A program made the position numbers and the translations under genes. DNA of 23,904 nt from Bacteroidota bacterium. Lineage in GTDB: Bacteria > Bacteroidota > Bacteroidia > UKL13-3. Shown one piece after another: positions 7,906 to 15,623 of this stretch. Numbering within the stretch: position 1 is the first letter of the stretch; the number at the start of each line of letters is the position of its first letter. The notes beneath the pieces were generated by a model, which was not told the DNA's origin, did no database searches, and saw nothing but the letters and a program-made list of their open reading frames with translations. The stretch is from the NCBI GenBank assembly GCA_947449515.1, contig CANFSD010000008.1:1-23904 (forward strand). The letters run 5' to 3'.

Positions 7906-8598
7906 TTGAATTACCGCAACCGTATTATATATTTAGTTGTAAAAAAGCTAAAAATTAGTCATAACCAAGTGAAAGAAGCCTTGGCAAATGGCGAGATATA
8001 TTTAGATGGCCAAGCAACGAATGAAAACGATTTAGTGGGCCCTTACCAATCGCTTAAGTTAAAGGATATTTTTATACAAAACCCTTCCGAATTCCAATAC
8101 TTTGCCTACCATAAACCCAAAGGCATTGAATGTACCTTAAATGTTGAAATCACCGATTCATTAACAGGTAAAATACCCAACAACCTGTTTTATGCAGGCA
8201 GATTGGACAAGGCTTCCGAAGGTTTGTTGCTTTTAACCAATGATGGCCATTTGTACAATAAAATTATTCAACCCCAAAGAAAAATAAAGAAGGTTTATGA
8301 GGTTGGTTTAGAAAAGGAGATGCAAGAAAACTTCTTGAAAGATATGGCTGAAGGGGTTGAAATTTTAGGTAAGAAAACTTTACCATGCACCCTAGAAGCT
8401 AAAGACTTATTAAACTTTACAATTATCCTTGAACAAGGCATGAACAGACAAATTAGAAGAATGTGTTTTGCCTTGGGTAACTATGTAGTAAGTCTTAAAA
8501 GAACAAAAATTGGTGAAATAGAATTGGGCAATTTAGGTGAAGGAGAAATAAGGTCGTTAAACGAGGAGGAAATAAGCTACCTCAAAAATTTATCCTAA
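7906..8598 (+). CDS. Pseudouridine synthase, RsuA/RluB/RluE/RluF family
   Basis: 230 aa. An N-terminal S4-type RNA-binding domain (about 3-60: YLVVKKLKISHNQ...ANGEIYLDGQ) precedes the catalytic domain. The catalytic motif is YAGRLDKASEGLLLLTNDG with Asp101; KPKGIECTL and GMNRQIRRMCFALGNYV (about 195-211) are also family marks. It isomerises a uridine in rRNA; the RluF type modifies 23S rRNA, but the exact site cannot be told from sequence. The start is TTG at 7906, the only normal start codon after the upstream gene's in-frame TAA (codons TAA ATC CAT TTG) before the S4 domain. Spacing of 6 bp to the upstream gene suggests translational coupling. Confidence 0.9.
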   Translation: MNYRNRIIYLVVKKLKISHNQVKEALANGEIYLDGQATNENDLVGPYQSLKLKDIFIQNPSEFQYFAYHKPKGIECTLNVEITDSLTGKIPNNLFYAGRLDKASEGLLLLTNDGHLYNKIIQPQRKIKKVYEVGLEKEMQENFLKDMAEGVEILGKKTLPCTLEAKDLLNFTIILEQGMNRQIRRMCFALGNYVVSLKRTKIGEIELGNLGEGEIRSLNEEEISYLKNLS

Positions 8599-8614
8599 AT
8601 AAAATTATTATTAG

Positions 8615-8622
8615 TATGTTTG
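8615..8622 (+). promoter_or_regulatory. Candidate -7 box for DUF2911 gene
   Basis: TATGTTTG is a perfect match to the Bacteroidota -7 element TAnnTTTG and lies 19 nt before the ATG at 8642. No clear -33 TTTG is found at the usual spacing. A small inverted repeat GATTG-T-CAATC follows at 8622-8632. Confidence 0.4.
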
Positions 8623-8641
8623 ATTGTCAATCGGATAAAAT

Positions 8642-9196
8642 ATGTTAAAAAAGGTTTTAATAATAACTGGTGTTATTGTAATTGGTTTGCTACTGTTTTT
8701 CAATTGGTTCAAAAAGGATACAAAGAAACATAGTCCGGCTGCAACAGCAGAATTTAAAGACAATGATTTACAAATAAAGGTGAATTATTGCAGGCCTTTT
8801 GCCAAGGGTCGTATCATTTTTGGAGAAGAAGAAGCAGGTGCATTGCAGCCATTTGGCAAGTATTGGCGCTTGGGAGCAAATGAAGCCACCACCATAGAAA
8901 CCAATCAAACCATTTTCTTCCACGATAAAGAATTAGCGCCAGGAAAATATGCCATGTATGCCTATCCGGGTCATGATAAATGGACTGTATGCATTAACAA
9001 GGAGTGGGACCGTTGGGGTGCACAGGAGGCAAATATAGAAACCGACGTATTAAGAACGGAGGTTGCTGCAGACAACGAGGCTAGTTTCCAAGAACAATTT
9101 GAAATTAGCTTTGAACAAAAAGATTCATCAGGAAATTTCAATTTGGTTTTCCATTGGGACAAAACCATGGTAAAGGTTTCTTTAGCAAGAAAATAA
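8642..9196 (+). CDS. DUF2911 family membrane-anchored protein
   Basis: 184 aa. An N-terminal hydrophobic anchor (about 4-24, VLIITGVIVIGLLLFFNWF) carries a lysine-rich linker and then the DUF2911 domain. Family text includes VNYCRPFAKGRIIFGE, FGKYWRLGANEATTI, HDKELAPGKYAMYAYPG and the C-terminal VFHWDKTMVKVSL. DUF2911 proteins are common in Bacteroidota and predicted to be extracytoplasmic; their activity is unknown. The anchor here replaces the cleavable signal peptide more usual in the family. It sits 43 bp after the pseudouridine synthase and may have its own promoter (TATGTTTG at 8615). It converges on the glycosyltransferase with only 4 bp between stops. Confidence 0.88.
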   Translation: MLKKVLIITGVIVIGLLLFFNWFKKDTKKHSPAATAEFKDNDLQIKVNYCRPFAKGRIIFGEEEAGALQPFGKYWRLGANEATTIETNQTIFFHDKELAPGKYAMYAYPGHDKWTVCINKEWDRWGAQEANIETDVLRTEVAADNEASFQEQFEISFEQKDSSGNFNLVFHWDKTMVKVSLARK

Positions 9197-9200
9197 TAAT

Positions 9201-9941
9201 CTATTTATAGATTCTATGGGTAGCAATACCCCATTTTTTCAAACGGTATAAAATACTGGTTCTAAGCACGCCTAAGCCATAAATGCTGCTTCTCCTAAAA
9301 TTAATTGAGGACGCTTCCTCAAAATATTTCGTAGGACAAGTCACTTCTGCAATCTCATAACCTTTCATGAAAATTTGCGCACAGATTTCATTATCAAAAA
9401 CAAAATCATCACTGCACAAATGAAAAGGTACATCATTAAGAACCTTTGCACTATAAGCTCTATAACCGGTGTGGTATTCAGATAATTTTTGTCCCATTAA
9501 AACATTTTGGAACAAGGTAAGCATGCGGTTGAAAATGTATTTATACATTGGCATTCCACCATTTAATGCGCCTTTACCAAGGATACGTGAACCAAAAACA
9601 ACTGGGTAAACATCAAAGGCAATAATACTGCTCATTGCCATAATAAGCTTTGGCGTATATTGGTAATCGGGATGCAACATAATTACTATATCTGCATTGA
9701 GTTCCAATGCTTTTTGGTAGCAAGTTTTTTGGTTGCCACCATAGCCTTTGTTTTGTTGGTGCTTAATTACATGCTTAATGCCAATCTTACGACCCAATTC
9801 AGAGGTATCGTCTTTACTTGCATCATCTACTAGAATTACATCGTCTACAATATCGAATGGTATTTCTTGGTAGGTTTTCTCAAGGGTTCTAGCGGCATTA
9901 TAGGCTGGCAGAACTACTACTATTTTCTTTCCGTTTAACAT
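9201..9941 (-). CDS. Family 2 glycosyltransferase (dolichyl-phosphate mannosyltransferase-like)
   Basis: 246 aa from ATG 9941, where the GT-A fold begins (KKIVVVLPAYNAARTLEKTY). An upstream ATG at 10040 would add a Cys/Phe-rich tail that overlaps the antiporter gene, so it is rejected. Motifs: VDDVILVDDASKDDT (UDP/GDP-sugar binding, about 32-46), NKGYGGNQKTCY, and MLHPDYQY in place of DxD, which is a regular variant of this DPM1/DPG-synthase group. The C-terminal SINFRRSSIYGLGVL stretch is also typical. It probably transfers a sugar to a lipid carrier or glycan at the inner membrane. Second gene of a two-gene minus operon after the antiporter (19 bp gap). Confidence 0.87.
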   Translation of the reverse strand: MLNGKKIVVVLPAYNAARTLEKTYQEIPFDIVDDVILVDDASKDDTSELGRKIGIKHVIKHQQNKGYGGNQKTCYQKALELNADIVIMLHPDYQYTPKLIMAMSSIIAFDVYPVVFGSRILGKGALNGGMPMYKYIFNRMLTLFQNVLMGQKLSEYHTGYRAYSAKVLNDVPFHLCSDDFVFDNEICAQIFMKGYEIAEVTCPTKYFEEASSINFRRSSIYGLGVLRTSILYRLKKWGIATHRIYK

Positions 9942-9960
9942 AAATAGGGTACAAATTAAA

Positions 9961-11292
9961 CTAAATAAAAAACAGCAAACAAACGAGAAGCAATACTGGC
10001 AATAGAATTGGTAAACTATAGCGCCAAATGTATTTCCCAAAATTTGGCATTTTTACACCGGTTTGCTCTGCAATGGCTTTAACCATAAAATTTGGACCAT
10101 TACCAATATAGGTCATTGCCCCAAAAAACACTGCCCCAACTGATAAAGCGCGCAGGAGCAAAACGCCATCGGTTTGCATAAACTGATGCACATTGGCTAT
10201 TGAATTTAGACTTAAATTTTCACTAGAAAGTATCAAGGCCATCACATTTAAATAAGTGGGAGCATTGTCTAAAACGCTGCTAAAGAAACCACTTCCAAAG
10301 TAAATAAGACTTGGCGTAAGCACTAAACCTCCACCCTGCGCTGCTGCAAAAGCTTCTAGCGATTGTAGGGCCGGCATCATGCAAAGGAAGATACCAATAA
10401 ATAGGAAGGCAACTTCTTTGATGGCATCAAAATCAAAATTGTTTCCTTTAAGGGCATTTTTATTGGCATATCGGAAACAGAAAAAAGAAGCACTGAGTTG
10501 GATCAATTCTCTTAAAAAAGAAATTTTCTTTCCATGGAAAGCAATGTATGGTAAGGTGTCAAAAATATTAGGATCGAGAAAAACAGTTGCCACACCTAAA
10601 AAGAGCCAAATAAAATTGCGCTTACCACTAATGATTATTTTATTGGTATAATGAGCACTAACATCTACTTCATCCAAAGTGTTATTGCGTTTTTCGAAAA
10701 AATAAAAAATAAGCAAAAGGCTACTGATAGCCACCAACCATGGTGCCCAAAGGTGGGTGATGGTCCAGGTAAAAGGAACTCCTTTCAAGAATCCCATAAA
10801 GAGAGGCGGATCACCAATTGGGGTGAGCGAACCACCCACATTGGAAATAATAAAAATGAAAAATATGATATGGTAAGGCTTTAGTCTGTAACGGTTTATG
10901 CGCATAAAAGGGCGAATAAACAATACAGAGGCGCCTGTGGTTCCAATTATGTTTGTAAATATGGCAGCCAAGAATAAAAACAAAATATTTACCCAGGCTT
11001 TTGATTCAACATCTACAAATAAAAAAATGCCACCACTGGCAATATATAAGATGGTAAGTAAGCTAATAAAAGAAGCATATTCTGCCAATGTTTCAATGGG
11101 CAAAACTGAATTGCCTATTATAAAAACATAATAAAGGGCCACAAAACAACCCAAACCAATGCTTAAATGCTTGTAATAATGGTGCCAAAAGTTTGGGAAC
11201 AATACTGGTCCTGTGGCAATTAACAAAAGTAAAGCCACAAATGGCGAAACCAACCATAGCGGCGGATTTTGAAGGAATATTTCCAATATCAT
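9961..11292 (-). CDS. NhaD/ion-transporter superfamily sodium:proton antiporter
   Basis: 443 aa with about 11-12 hydrophobic segments. Landmarks of the IT superfamily/citrate transporter-like fold: NIIGTTGASVLFIRPFMR (about 114-131), SNVGGSLTPIGDPPLFMGFL (about 150-169), SSVLDNAPTYLNVM (about 335-350) and AMTYIGNGPNFMVKAIAE (about 390-407). These two repeated T/S-P/N hairpins form the ion site. Relatives in Bacteroidota are annotated as sodium:proton antiporters; substrate is inferred. Start ATG 11292; a TATTTTCG box lies only 4 nt upstream on this strand, suggesting a leaderless transcript. It is divergent from lepA, with 201 bp between, and is followed by the glycosyltransferase. Confidence 0.87.
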   Translation of the reverse strand: MILEIFLQNPPLWLVSPFVALLLLIATGPVLFPNFWHHYYKHLSIGLGCFVALYYVFIIGNSVLPIETLAEYASFISLLTILYIASGGIFLFVDVESKAWVNILFLFLAAIFTNIIGTTGASVLFIRPFMRINRYRLKPYHIIFFIFIISNVGGSLTPIGDPPLFMGFLKGVPFTWTITHLWAPWLVAISSLLLIFYFFEKRNNTLDEVDVSAHYTNKIIISGKRNFIWLFLGVATVFLDPNIFDTLPYIAFHGKKISFLRELIQLSASFFCFRYANKNALKGNNFDFDAIKEVAFLFIGIFLCMMPALQSLEAFAAAQGGGLVLTPSLIYFGSGFFSSVLDNAPTYLNVMALILSSENLSLNSIANVHQFMQTDGVLLLRALSVGAVFFGAMTYIGNGPNFMVKAIAEQTGVKMPNFGKYIWRYSLPILLPVLLLVCLLFFI

Positions 11293-11296
11293 AGAG

Positions 11297-11304
11297 CGAA
11301 AATA
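11297..11304 (-). promoter_or_regulatory. Candidate -7 box for antiporter gene, 4 nt from ATG
   Basis: On the minus strand TATTTTCG (form TAnnTTCG) is followed by CTCT and the ATG. The same word occurs before phoH, and TACTTTCG before lepA. No -33 TTTG is clear. Confidence 0.4.
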
Positions 11305-11433
11305 AGAAAAAAAAGCGAAGCACCGTTTTCCTCATTTATAGTTACTTAAGGATAATTTAACGGCCTTAGGATTGCGCTTTCCCTTTTCTATTCCATAAGG
11401 AAGTGAGAAATATCAGAAGCCAATCCACCATTT

Positions 11434-11447
11434 TTGGTTCGAACCAA
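11434..11447. repeat. Palindrome TTGGTTCGAACCAA, intergenic copy
   Basis: Perfect 14-bp palindrome in the 201-bp space between the antiporter and lepA, the longest form of the GGTTCGAACC repeat. It lies 47 bp before the lepA ATG and 34 bp before the lepA -7-like box, so it could also act as an operator. Confidence 0.75.
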
Positions 11448-11480
11448 TAAAAACTTACAAATAATAAGCCGAATTTTAAG

Positions 11481-11488
11481 TACTTTCG
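11481..11488 (+). promoter_or_regulatory. Candidate -7 box for lepA, 5 nt from ATG
   Basis: TACTTTCG followed by CGCCA and the ATG at 11494. If this is the -7 element, transcription would start at or very near the ATG. Confidence 0.4.
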
Positions 11489-11493
11489 CGCCA

Positions 11494-13281
11494 ATGGACC
11501 ATATTAGAAATTTTTGTATCATAGCCCATATTGATCATGGCAAAAGCACGCTGGCTGACAGGTTATTAGAATATACCAACACTACCACAGTGCGGGATAT
11601 GCAGGCCCAATTGCTTGACAATATGGATTTGGAGCGCGAGCGAGGAATTACCATTAAGAGCCATGCCATTCAAATGGATTATGCTTTAGATGGAAAAAAA
11701 TATAAACTTAACCTCATTGATACACCAGGACATGTGGATTTTAGTTATGAAGTTTCACGTTCTATTGCTGCATGTGATGGCGCGTTGTTAATTGTAGATT
11801 CAAGTCAAGGTATTCAAGCGCAAACCATATCCAATTTATATTTAGCCATTGAACAAGGTTTGGAGATCATTCCTATTCTCAATAAAATTGACTTACCGCA
11901 TTCTATGCCTGAGGAAGTAAGTGATCAAATTATTGATTTGATTGGATGTGATTATGAAGATATTTTAAGGGCGAGCGGAAAAACAGGCGCAGGCGTGCAT
12001 GATATTTTAAAGGCAATTGTTAAACGTGTGCCGCCACCAGTAGGTGAAATAAATGCACCTTTAAAGGCTTTGATTTTTGACTCTGTGTTTAATTCCTTCC
12101 GCGGAATTATTGCCTATTTTAGGGTAATTGATGGTGTAATTAAAAAAGGCGATAAGGTGAAATTTATGTCAAATAACAGTGAGTATTTGGCAGATGAAGT
12201 TGGTATTTTGGGTTTAACTCCAGAACCGCGTGCACAAATTTCGGCTGGTGATGTAGGGTATATTATTTCTGGAATTAAAGAAGCCAGAGAAGTTAAAGTG
12301 GGTGATACCATTACCCATGTAGATAAGCCAACTGCAGAATCTATCAAAGGATTTGAGGAAGTTAAGCCTATGGTATTTGCGGGTATTTATCCGGTAGATA
12401 CCGAAGATTTTGAAGAATTACGTGAGAGCATGTATAAATTACAGCTTAACGATGCATCCTTGACCTTTGAACCAGAATCATCTGCTGCATTGGGTTTTGG
12501 TTTCCGTTGTGGTTTCTTGGGTATGTTGCATATGGAAATTATTCAAGAGAGATTGGAACGTGAGTTTAAGATGACAGTAATTACCACCGTACCCAATGTA
12601 AGTTACCATTGCTATGATAAAAAAGGTGTCATGAATGTGGTGAACAACCCAAGTGATTTACCTGATGCCAATTATATTGACCATGTAGAAGAACCATTTA
12701 TTAAGGCTCAAATCATTACGCATGTTGACTATGTTGGTCCTATTATGGGATTATGTTTAGGCAAACGTGGTATTTTAAAAGAACAAAAATATTTAACCAC
12801 CACCCGCGTAGAGATGGTGTTTGATATGCCATTGGCAGAAGTTGTCTTTGACTTTTTTGATAAATTAAAAACCATTTCTAAAGGATATGCCTCATTTGAC
12901 TACCATCCAATTGGCTATATTGAATCTGATTTGGTAAAGCTTGATATTCTTTTAAACAAAGATAATATTGACGCTCTTTCTGCCATTATTCATAGAGATC
13001 GTGCATACGATTTTGGGAAAAGAATTTGTGAAAAATTGAGAGAATTGATTCCAAGACACCAATTTGAAATTCCAATTCAGGCAAGTATTGGTGCAAAAGT
13101 AATTGCCCGTGAAACATTGAAAGCACTAAGAAAAGATGTTACAGCCAAGTGTTATGGAGGAGATATTTCACGTAAGAGAAAATTACTTGAGAAGCAAAAA
13201 GAAGGTAAAAAACGTATGCGCCAGGTAGGCTCGGTAGAAATACCACAATCTGCATTTATGGCCGTTTTGAAACTCGATTAA
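11494..13281 (+). CDS. lepA: Elongation factor 4 (LepA), GTPase
   Basis: 595 aa, the normal LepA length. The start at 11494 gives the conserved opening MDHIRNFCIIAHIDHGKST; an in-frame upstream ATG at 11434 falls inside an intergenic palindrome and is rejected. GTPase motifs: AHIDHGKST (G1), RGITIKSH (G2), DTPGHVDF (G3), NKID (G4). The body has RCGFLGMLHMEIIQERLEREF and the LepA-specific C-terminus with CYGGDISRKRKLLEKQKEGKKRM. LepA binds ribosomes, aiding back-translocation and initiation/biogenesis under stress. No Shine-Dalgarno sequence precedes it; a TACTTTCG box sits 5 nt upstream. DUF1569 follows after 62 bp and folD after that. Confidence 0.97.
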   Translation: MDHIRNFCIIAHIDHGKSTLADRLLEYTNTTTVRDMQAQLLDNMDLERERGITIKSHAIQMDYALDGKKYKLNLIDTPGHVDFSYEVSRSIAACDGALLIVDSSQGIQAQTISNLYLAIEQGLEIIPILNKIDLPHSMPEEVSDQIIDLIGCDYEDILRASGKTGAGVHDILKAIVKRVPPPVGEINAPLKALIFDSVFNSFRGIIAYFRVIDGVIKKGDKVKFMSNNSEYLADEVGILGLTPEPRAQISAGDVGYIISGIKEAREVKVGDTITHVDKPTAESIKGFEEVKPMVFAGIYPVDTEDFEELRESMYKLQLNDASLTFEPESSAALGFGFRCGFLGMLHMEIIQERLEREFKMTVITTVPNVSYHCYDKKGVMNVVNNPSDLPDANYIDHVEEPFIKAQIITHVDYVGPIMGLCLGKRGILKEQKYLTTTRVEMVFDMPLAEVVFDFFDKLKTISKGYASFDYHPIGYIESDLVKLDILLNKDNIDALSAIIHRDRAYDFGKRICEKLRELIPRHQFEIPIQASIGAKVIARETLKALRKDVTAKCYGGDISRKRKLLEKQKEGKKRMRQVGSVEIPQSAFMAVLKLD

Positions 13282-13343
13282 AGCAAAAATCAAAGACAAA
13301 AGTCATATTATATTTATTTGGCAACCCTTTATTTCGAAGCACA

Positions 13344-13793
13344 ATGAAAAGCCTTTACGACATTGAAACCTTAGCAGAAGTATTGGATAGGATTAACCAA
13401 TTAAGACCCGATTCAACAGCAGAATGGGGCAAGATGAATGCTGCCCAAACGATGGAGCATTGTGCACTTGCTTTAGATTTTGCAACGGGTAAAACCAAGG
13501 AACCTCGCATGTTATTGGGATATATTTTAGGTCCCTTGTTTAAATCATTGTATTATAACGACACGCCTTACAAGAAAAACCTAGCCACTGCTAAAAGTCT
13601 TTTGGTGAGCGATCCAATTGAGTTTGAAAAAGCAAAAAATAGGTTAATTAATTTAGTAAAAGAATTTTCAATGGGTGGGCCTGGTAAATGTACCACACAT
13701 CCAAGTTCATTCTATGGACATCTTAGTCCTGCTCAACATGGGTTTGGACAATACAAACATCTTGATCATCATTTGCAACAATTTGCCGTATAA
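13344..13793 (+). CDS. DUF1569 family protein (DinB-like fold)
   Basis: 149 aa. Matches DUF1569 (PF07606), a four-helix DinB/YfiT-like family: WGKMNAAQTMEHCALAL (about 29-45) and, near the end, HPSSFYGHLSPAQHGFGQYKHLDHHLQQF-type text with several His. The His residues at about 38, 117, 124, 130 and 138-141 are candidate metal ligands as in DinB-like enzymes. The biochemical function of the family is unknown; some DinB-like proteins are thiol transferases. It starts 62 bp after lepA, with a TTATTTCG box 7 nt before the ATG, and ends 10 bp before folD, so folD is probably co-transcribed with it. Confidence 0.88.
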   Translation: MKSLYDIETLAEVLDRINQLRPDSTAEWGKMNAAQTMEHCALALDFATGKTKEPRMLLGYILGPLFKSLYYNDTPYKKNLATAKSLLVSDPIEFEKAKNRLINLVKEFSMGGPGKCTTHPSSFYGHLSPAQHGFGQYKHLDHHLQQFAV

Positions 13794-13803
13794 GCCTAAA
13801 ATT

Positions 13804-14667
13804 ATGGAATTACTAAACGGAAACGAAGTTTCGAAAAAAATTAAAATTGAAATCAAAGAAAAAGTTGATTTCATTAAAGCATCAGGAAAAAAAACGCCTC
13901 ATTTGGCGGCAATATTGGTTGGTGGTGATGGTGCTAGCATGACCTATGTTGCGGCAAAAGAAAAGGATTGTCATGAAGTTGGATTTGATTCAACTGTATT
14001 GAGGTTTGATGCCAGTATTACAGAGGAAGAATTGATCAATGAAGTTATTAAGATCAATGAAAATCCTGACATTGATGGCCTAATAGTGCAATTGCCATTG
14101 CCAAAACATATCAATGAAAAGAAGATAACTGAAACCATCAGTTACAAAAAAGATGTGGATGGTTTTCACCCAATGAATGTTGGATTAATGTTTAAAGGAT
14201 TAAGAACATTTTTACCCGCTACCCCTTTTGGGATTGTTAAATTATTAGAACATTATCAAATTGAAACTACCGGAAAACATTGTGTGATTATTGGCAGAAG
14301 TGATATCGTTGGAAAGCCAATGAGTGCGCTTATGCTTCAAAAAAACTGTACCGTAACAGTGGTACATAGTAAAACAATTGATTTGCCCTCATTTACACGT
14401 CAGGCCGATATTGTAATTGCCGCATTAGGCATTCCAGGATTTTTAAAAGGCGATATGATTAAAGAAGGTGCGGTGGTTGTGGATGTAGGTATCACCCGCA
14501 TTGAAGACAGCAGCACAAAAACTGGATTTAAATTAAAAGGCGACGTTGATTTTGAATCGGTAGCACCAAAAAGCAGTTGGATAACTCCTGTGCCAGGTGG
14601 TGTAGGTCCAATGACCCGTGTTGGTTTATTGCTGAATACGCTAGAGGCAATTGAACTATTTAAATAG
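13804..14667 (+). CDS. folD: Bifunctional methylenetetrahydrofolate dehydrogenase/cyclohydrolase
   Basis: 287 aa, normal FolD length. ATG 13804 begins MELLNGNEVSKKIK; longer in-frame reading from 13675 runs through DUF1569 in another frame and is rejected. The catalytic pair is Tyr48-xxx-Lys52 in SMTYVAAKEK. Other marks: DGLIVQLPLPKHI, KDVDGFHPMN, PATPFGIVKLLE, the NADP loop VIIGRSDIVGKPMS and the signature PVPGGVGPMTRVGLLL near the C-terminus. It oxidises 5,10-methylene-THF and hydrolyses methenyl-THF to 10-formyl-THF in the cytosol, feeding purine and fMet-tRNA synthesis. It converges on the kinase-fold gene with 5 bp between stops. Confidence 0.97.
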   Translation: MELLNGNEVSKKIKIEIKEKVDFIKASGKKTPHLAAILVGGDGASMTYVAAKEKDCHEVGFDSTVLRFDASITEEELINEVIKINENPDIDGLIVQLPLPKHINEKKITETISYKKDVDGFHPMNVGLMFKGLRTFLPATPFGIVKLLEHYQIETTGKHCVIIGRSDIVGKPMSALMLQKNCTVTVVHSKTIDLPSFTRQADIVIAALGIPGFLKGDMIKEGAVVVDVGITRIEDSSTKTGFKLKGDVDFESVAPKSSWITPVPGGVGPMTRVGLLLNTLEAIELFK

Positions 14668-14672
14668 AAGTA

Positions 14673-15545
14673 TTATTTAACCCACTTATTTAACCTATTT
14701 TCAATATTAGATAGGTAGGGTAAACCATAGTGATTTAGGTTAACCAAATCATAATACATTTGGCAAAAATCTACACGCACTTCCCAATCTGCTTTCAAGG
14801 GGAATTCTGCTTCATAGGCTTCATAAAATTGCTTATCAAAACCAGAAGACATTTTTGTCATGGCCAAATCCATTTCGCGCTGTCCATAATAACTTGAAGG
14901 ATTGCATAGCATTGCATTTCCATCTAGTCCTGTTAGCACATGGTGATGCCATAAATTACCATGCAATAAAGAGGGCTGTTCTTGGGTAAAAATAAATTCA
15001 GCCAATTCATAAAACTTCTCAAAACTTTTTAGGTGATTGGACCCAAGCAGCATTTTTGATGCGGCGTCTTTAACTGCAGGCATTAACCTGTTTTTTATAA
15101 AAAAACTACCCCAATGATTGGCTTGTTTGTTTTTTTGAAGATAGGTTCCAAGGTAATTATCCTCCTCAAAGCCAAAGAAATTTGAAGAATTTTGGTGCAT
15201 TTTGGCAATGGCCGATCCAAAATCTCCCCAGTAATTTGAACTTTTTGGTGAAGACTCAACAAAATCTAAAAAGAAAACTTTTTTGTTTTTTACTTCAACA
15301 ATACCAATTGGATTTACGGCAGCAATTGAATTGGTTTTACGAATGATTCTTATGGCCAATTGTTCTTTTTCAAACAATTTAGGAAGACCATCTATCTTTT
15401 GAACCTTTACAAAAAACACCCCAAAATCTGAGAGTATTTTATAATTTTGATTGATTTCTCCCCCACCAATATGGTGAATACCATATATCTGAGCTGTTTT
15501 CCCAAATAAGGTTTCAAAGGCGGTTTGAATTATTGTCTTGTCCAT
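14673..15545 (-). CDS. Fructosamine-kinase family protein with degenerate active site (probable pseudokinase)
   Basis: 290 aa, the normal length of the FN3K family (PF03881). The fold marks are clear: GGGEINQNYKI near 27-37, the ATP Lys (FVKVQK, K47), LLHGNLW (193-199), YYGQREMDLAM (219-229), SGFDKQFYEAY, and the C-terminal Y-L/N-Y segments. The usual catalytic HGDLWxGN is HGNLWHHH: Asp is Asn197 and the metal-binding Asn is His. The metal Asp of DPAxYYG is Asn215 (CNPSSYYG). I checked the codons on the minus strand. Normal members phosphorylate ketosamines for protein deglycation; this one likely cannot do so by the standard mechanism. It is alone between folD and the response regulator. Confidence 0.87.
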   Translation of the reverse strand: MDKTIIQTAFETLFGKTAQIYGIHHIGGGEINQNYKILSDFGVFFVKVQKIDGLPKLFEKEQLAIRIIRKTNSIAAVNPIGIVEVKNKKVFFLDFVESSPKSSNYWGDFGSAIAKMHQNSSNFFGFEEDNYLGTYLQKNKQANHWGSFFIKNRLMPAVKDAASKMLLGSNHLKSFEKFYELAEFIFTQEQPSLLHGNLWHHHVLTGLDGNAMLCNPSSYYGQREMDLAMTKMSSGFDKQFYEAYEAEFPLKADWEVRVDFCQMYYDLVNLNHYGLPYLSNIENRLNKWVK

Positions 15546-15581
15546 AAAAAATCAACCAAATATCAACAAAGTATTAATTGA

Positions 15582-15605
15582 TTGTAAAAATCCTCACTTT
15601 TACAA
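15582..15605. promoter_or_regulatory. 8-bp inverted repeat upstream of response regulator gene
   Basis: TTGTAAAA, an 8-nt spacer, TTTTACAA: a perfect dyad 18 bp before the ATG of the sigma-54 regulator, in the 78-bp divergent space shared with the kinase-fold gene. It fits an operator, perhaps autoregulatory. A shorter relative (TTGTA-n8-TACAA) is at 22259-22276. Confidence 0.45.
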
Positions 15606-15623
15606 ACCTAAGCAAATAAAGTT

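Noticed and set aside
9942..10040. Longer start for the GT2 gene
   Set aside because: It adds a Cys/Phe-rich tail overlapping the antiporter gene; the GT-A fold starts at 9941.
10379..11131. Plus-strand ORFs antisense to the antiporter
   Set aside because: No signal peptide, domain or independent support; shadow of a strong membrane protein gene.
146..11447. GGTTCGAACC copies as tRNA T-arms
   Set aside because: The palindrome is one base shorter than a T-loop between paired arms and no acceptor or anticodon arms surround any copy.
11434..11493. Upstream start of lepA
   Set aside because: It runs through a palindrome and the -7-like box, and is absent from the conserved LepA N-terminus.
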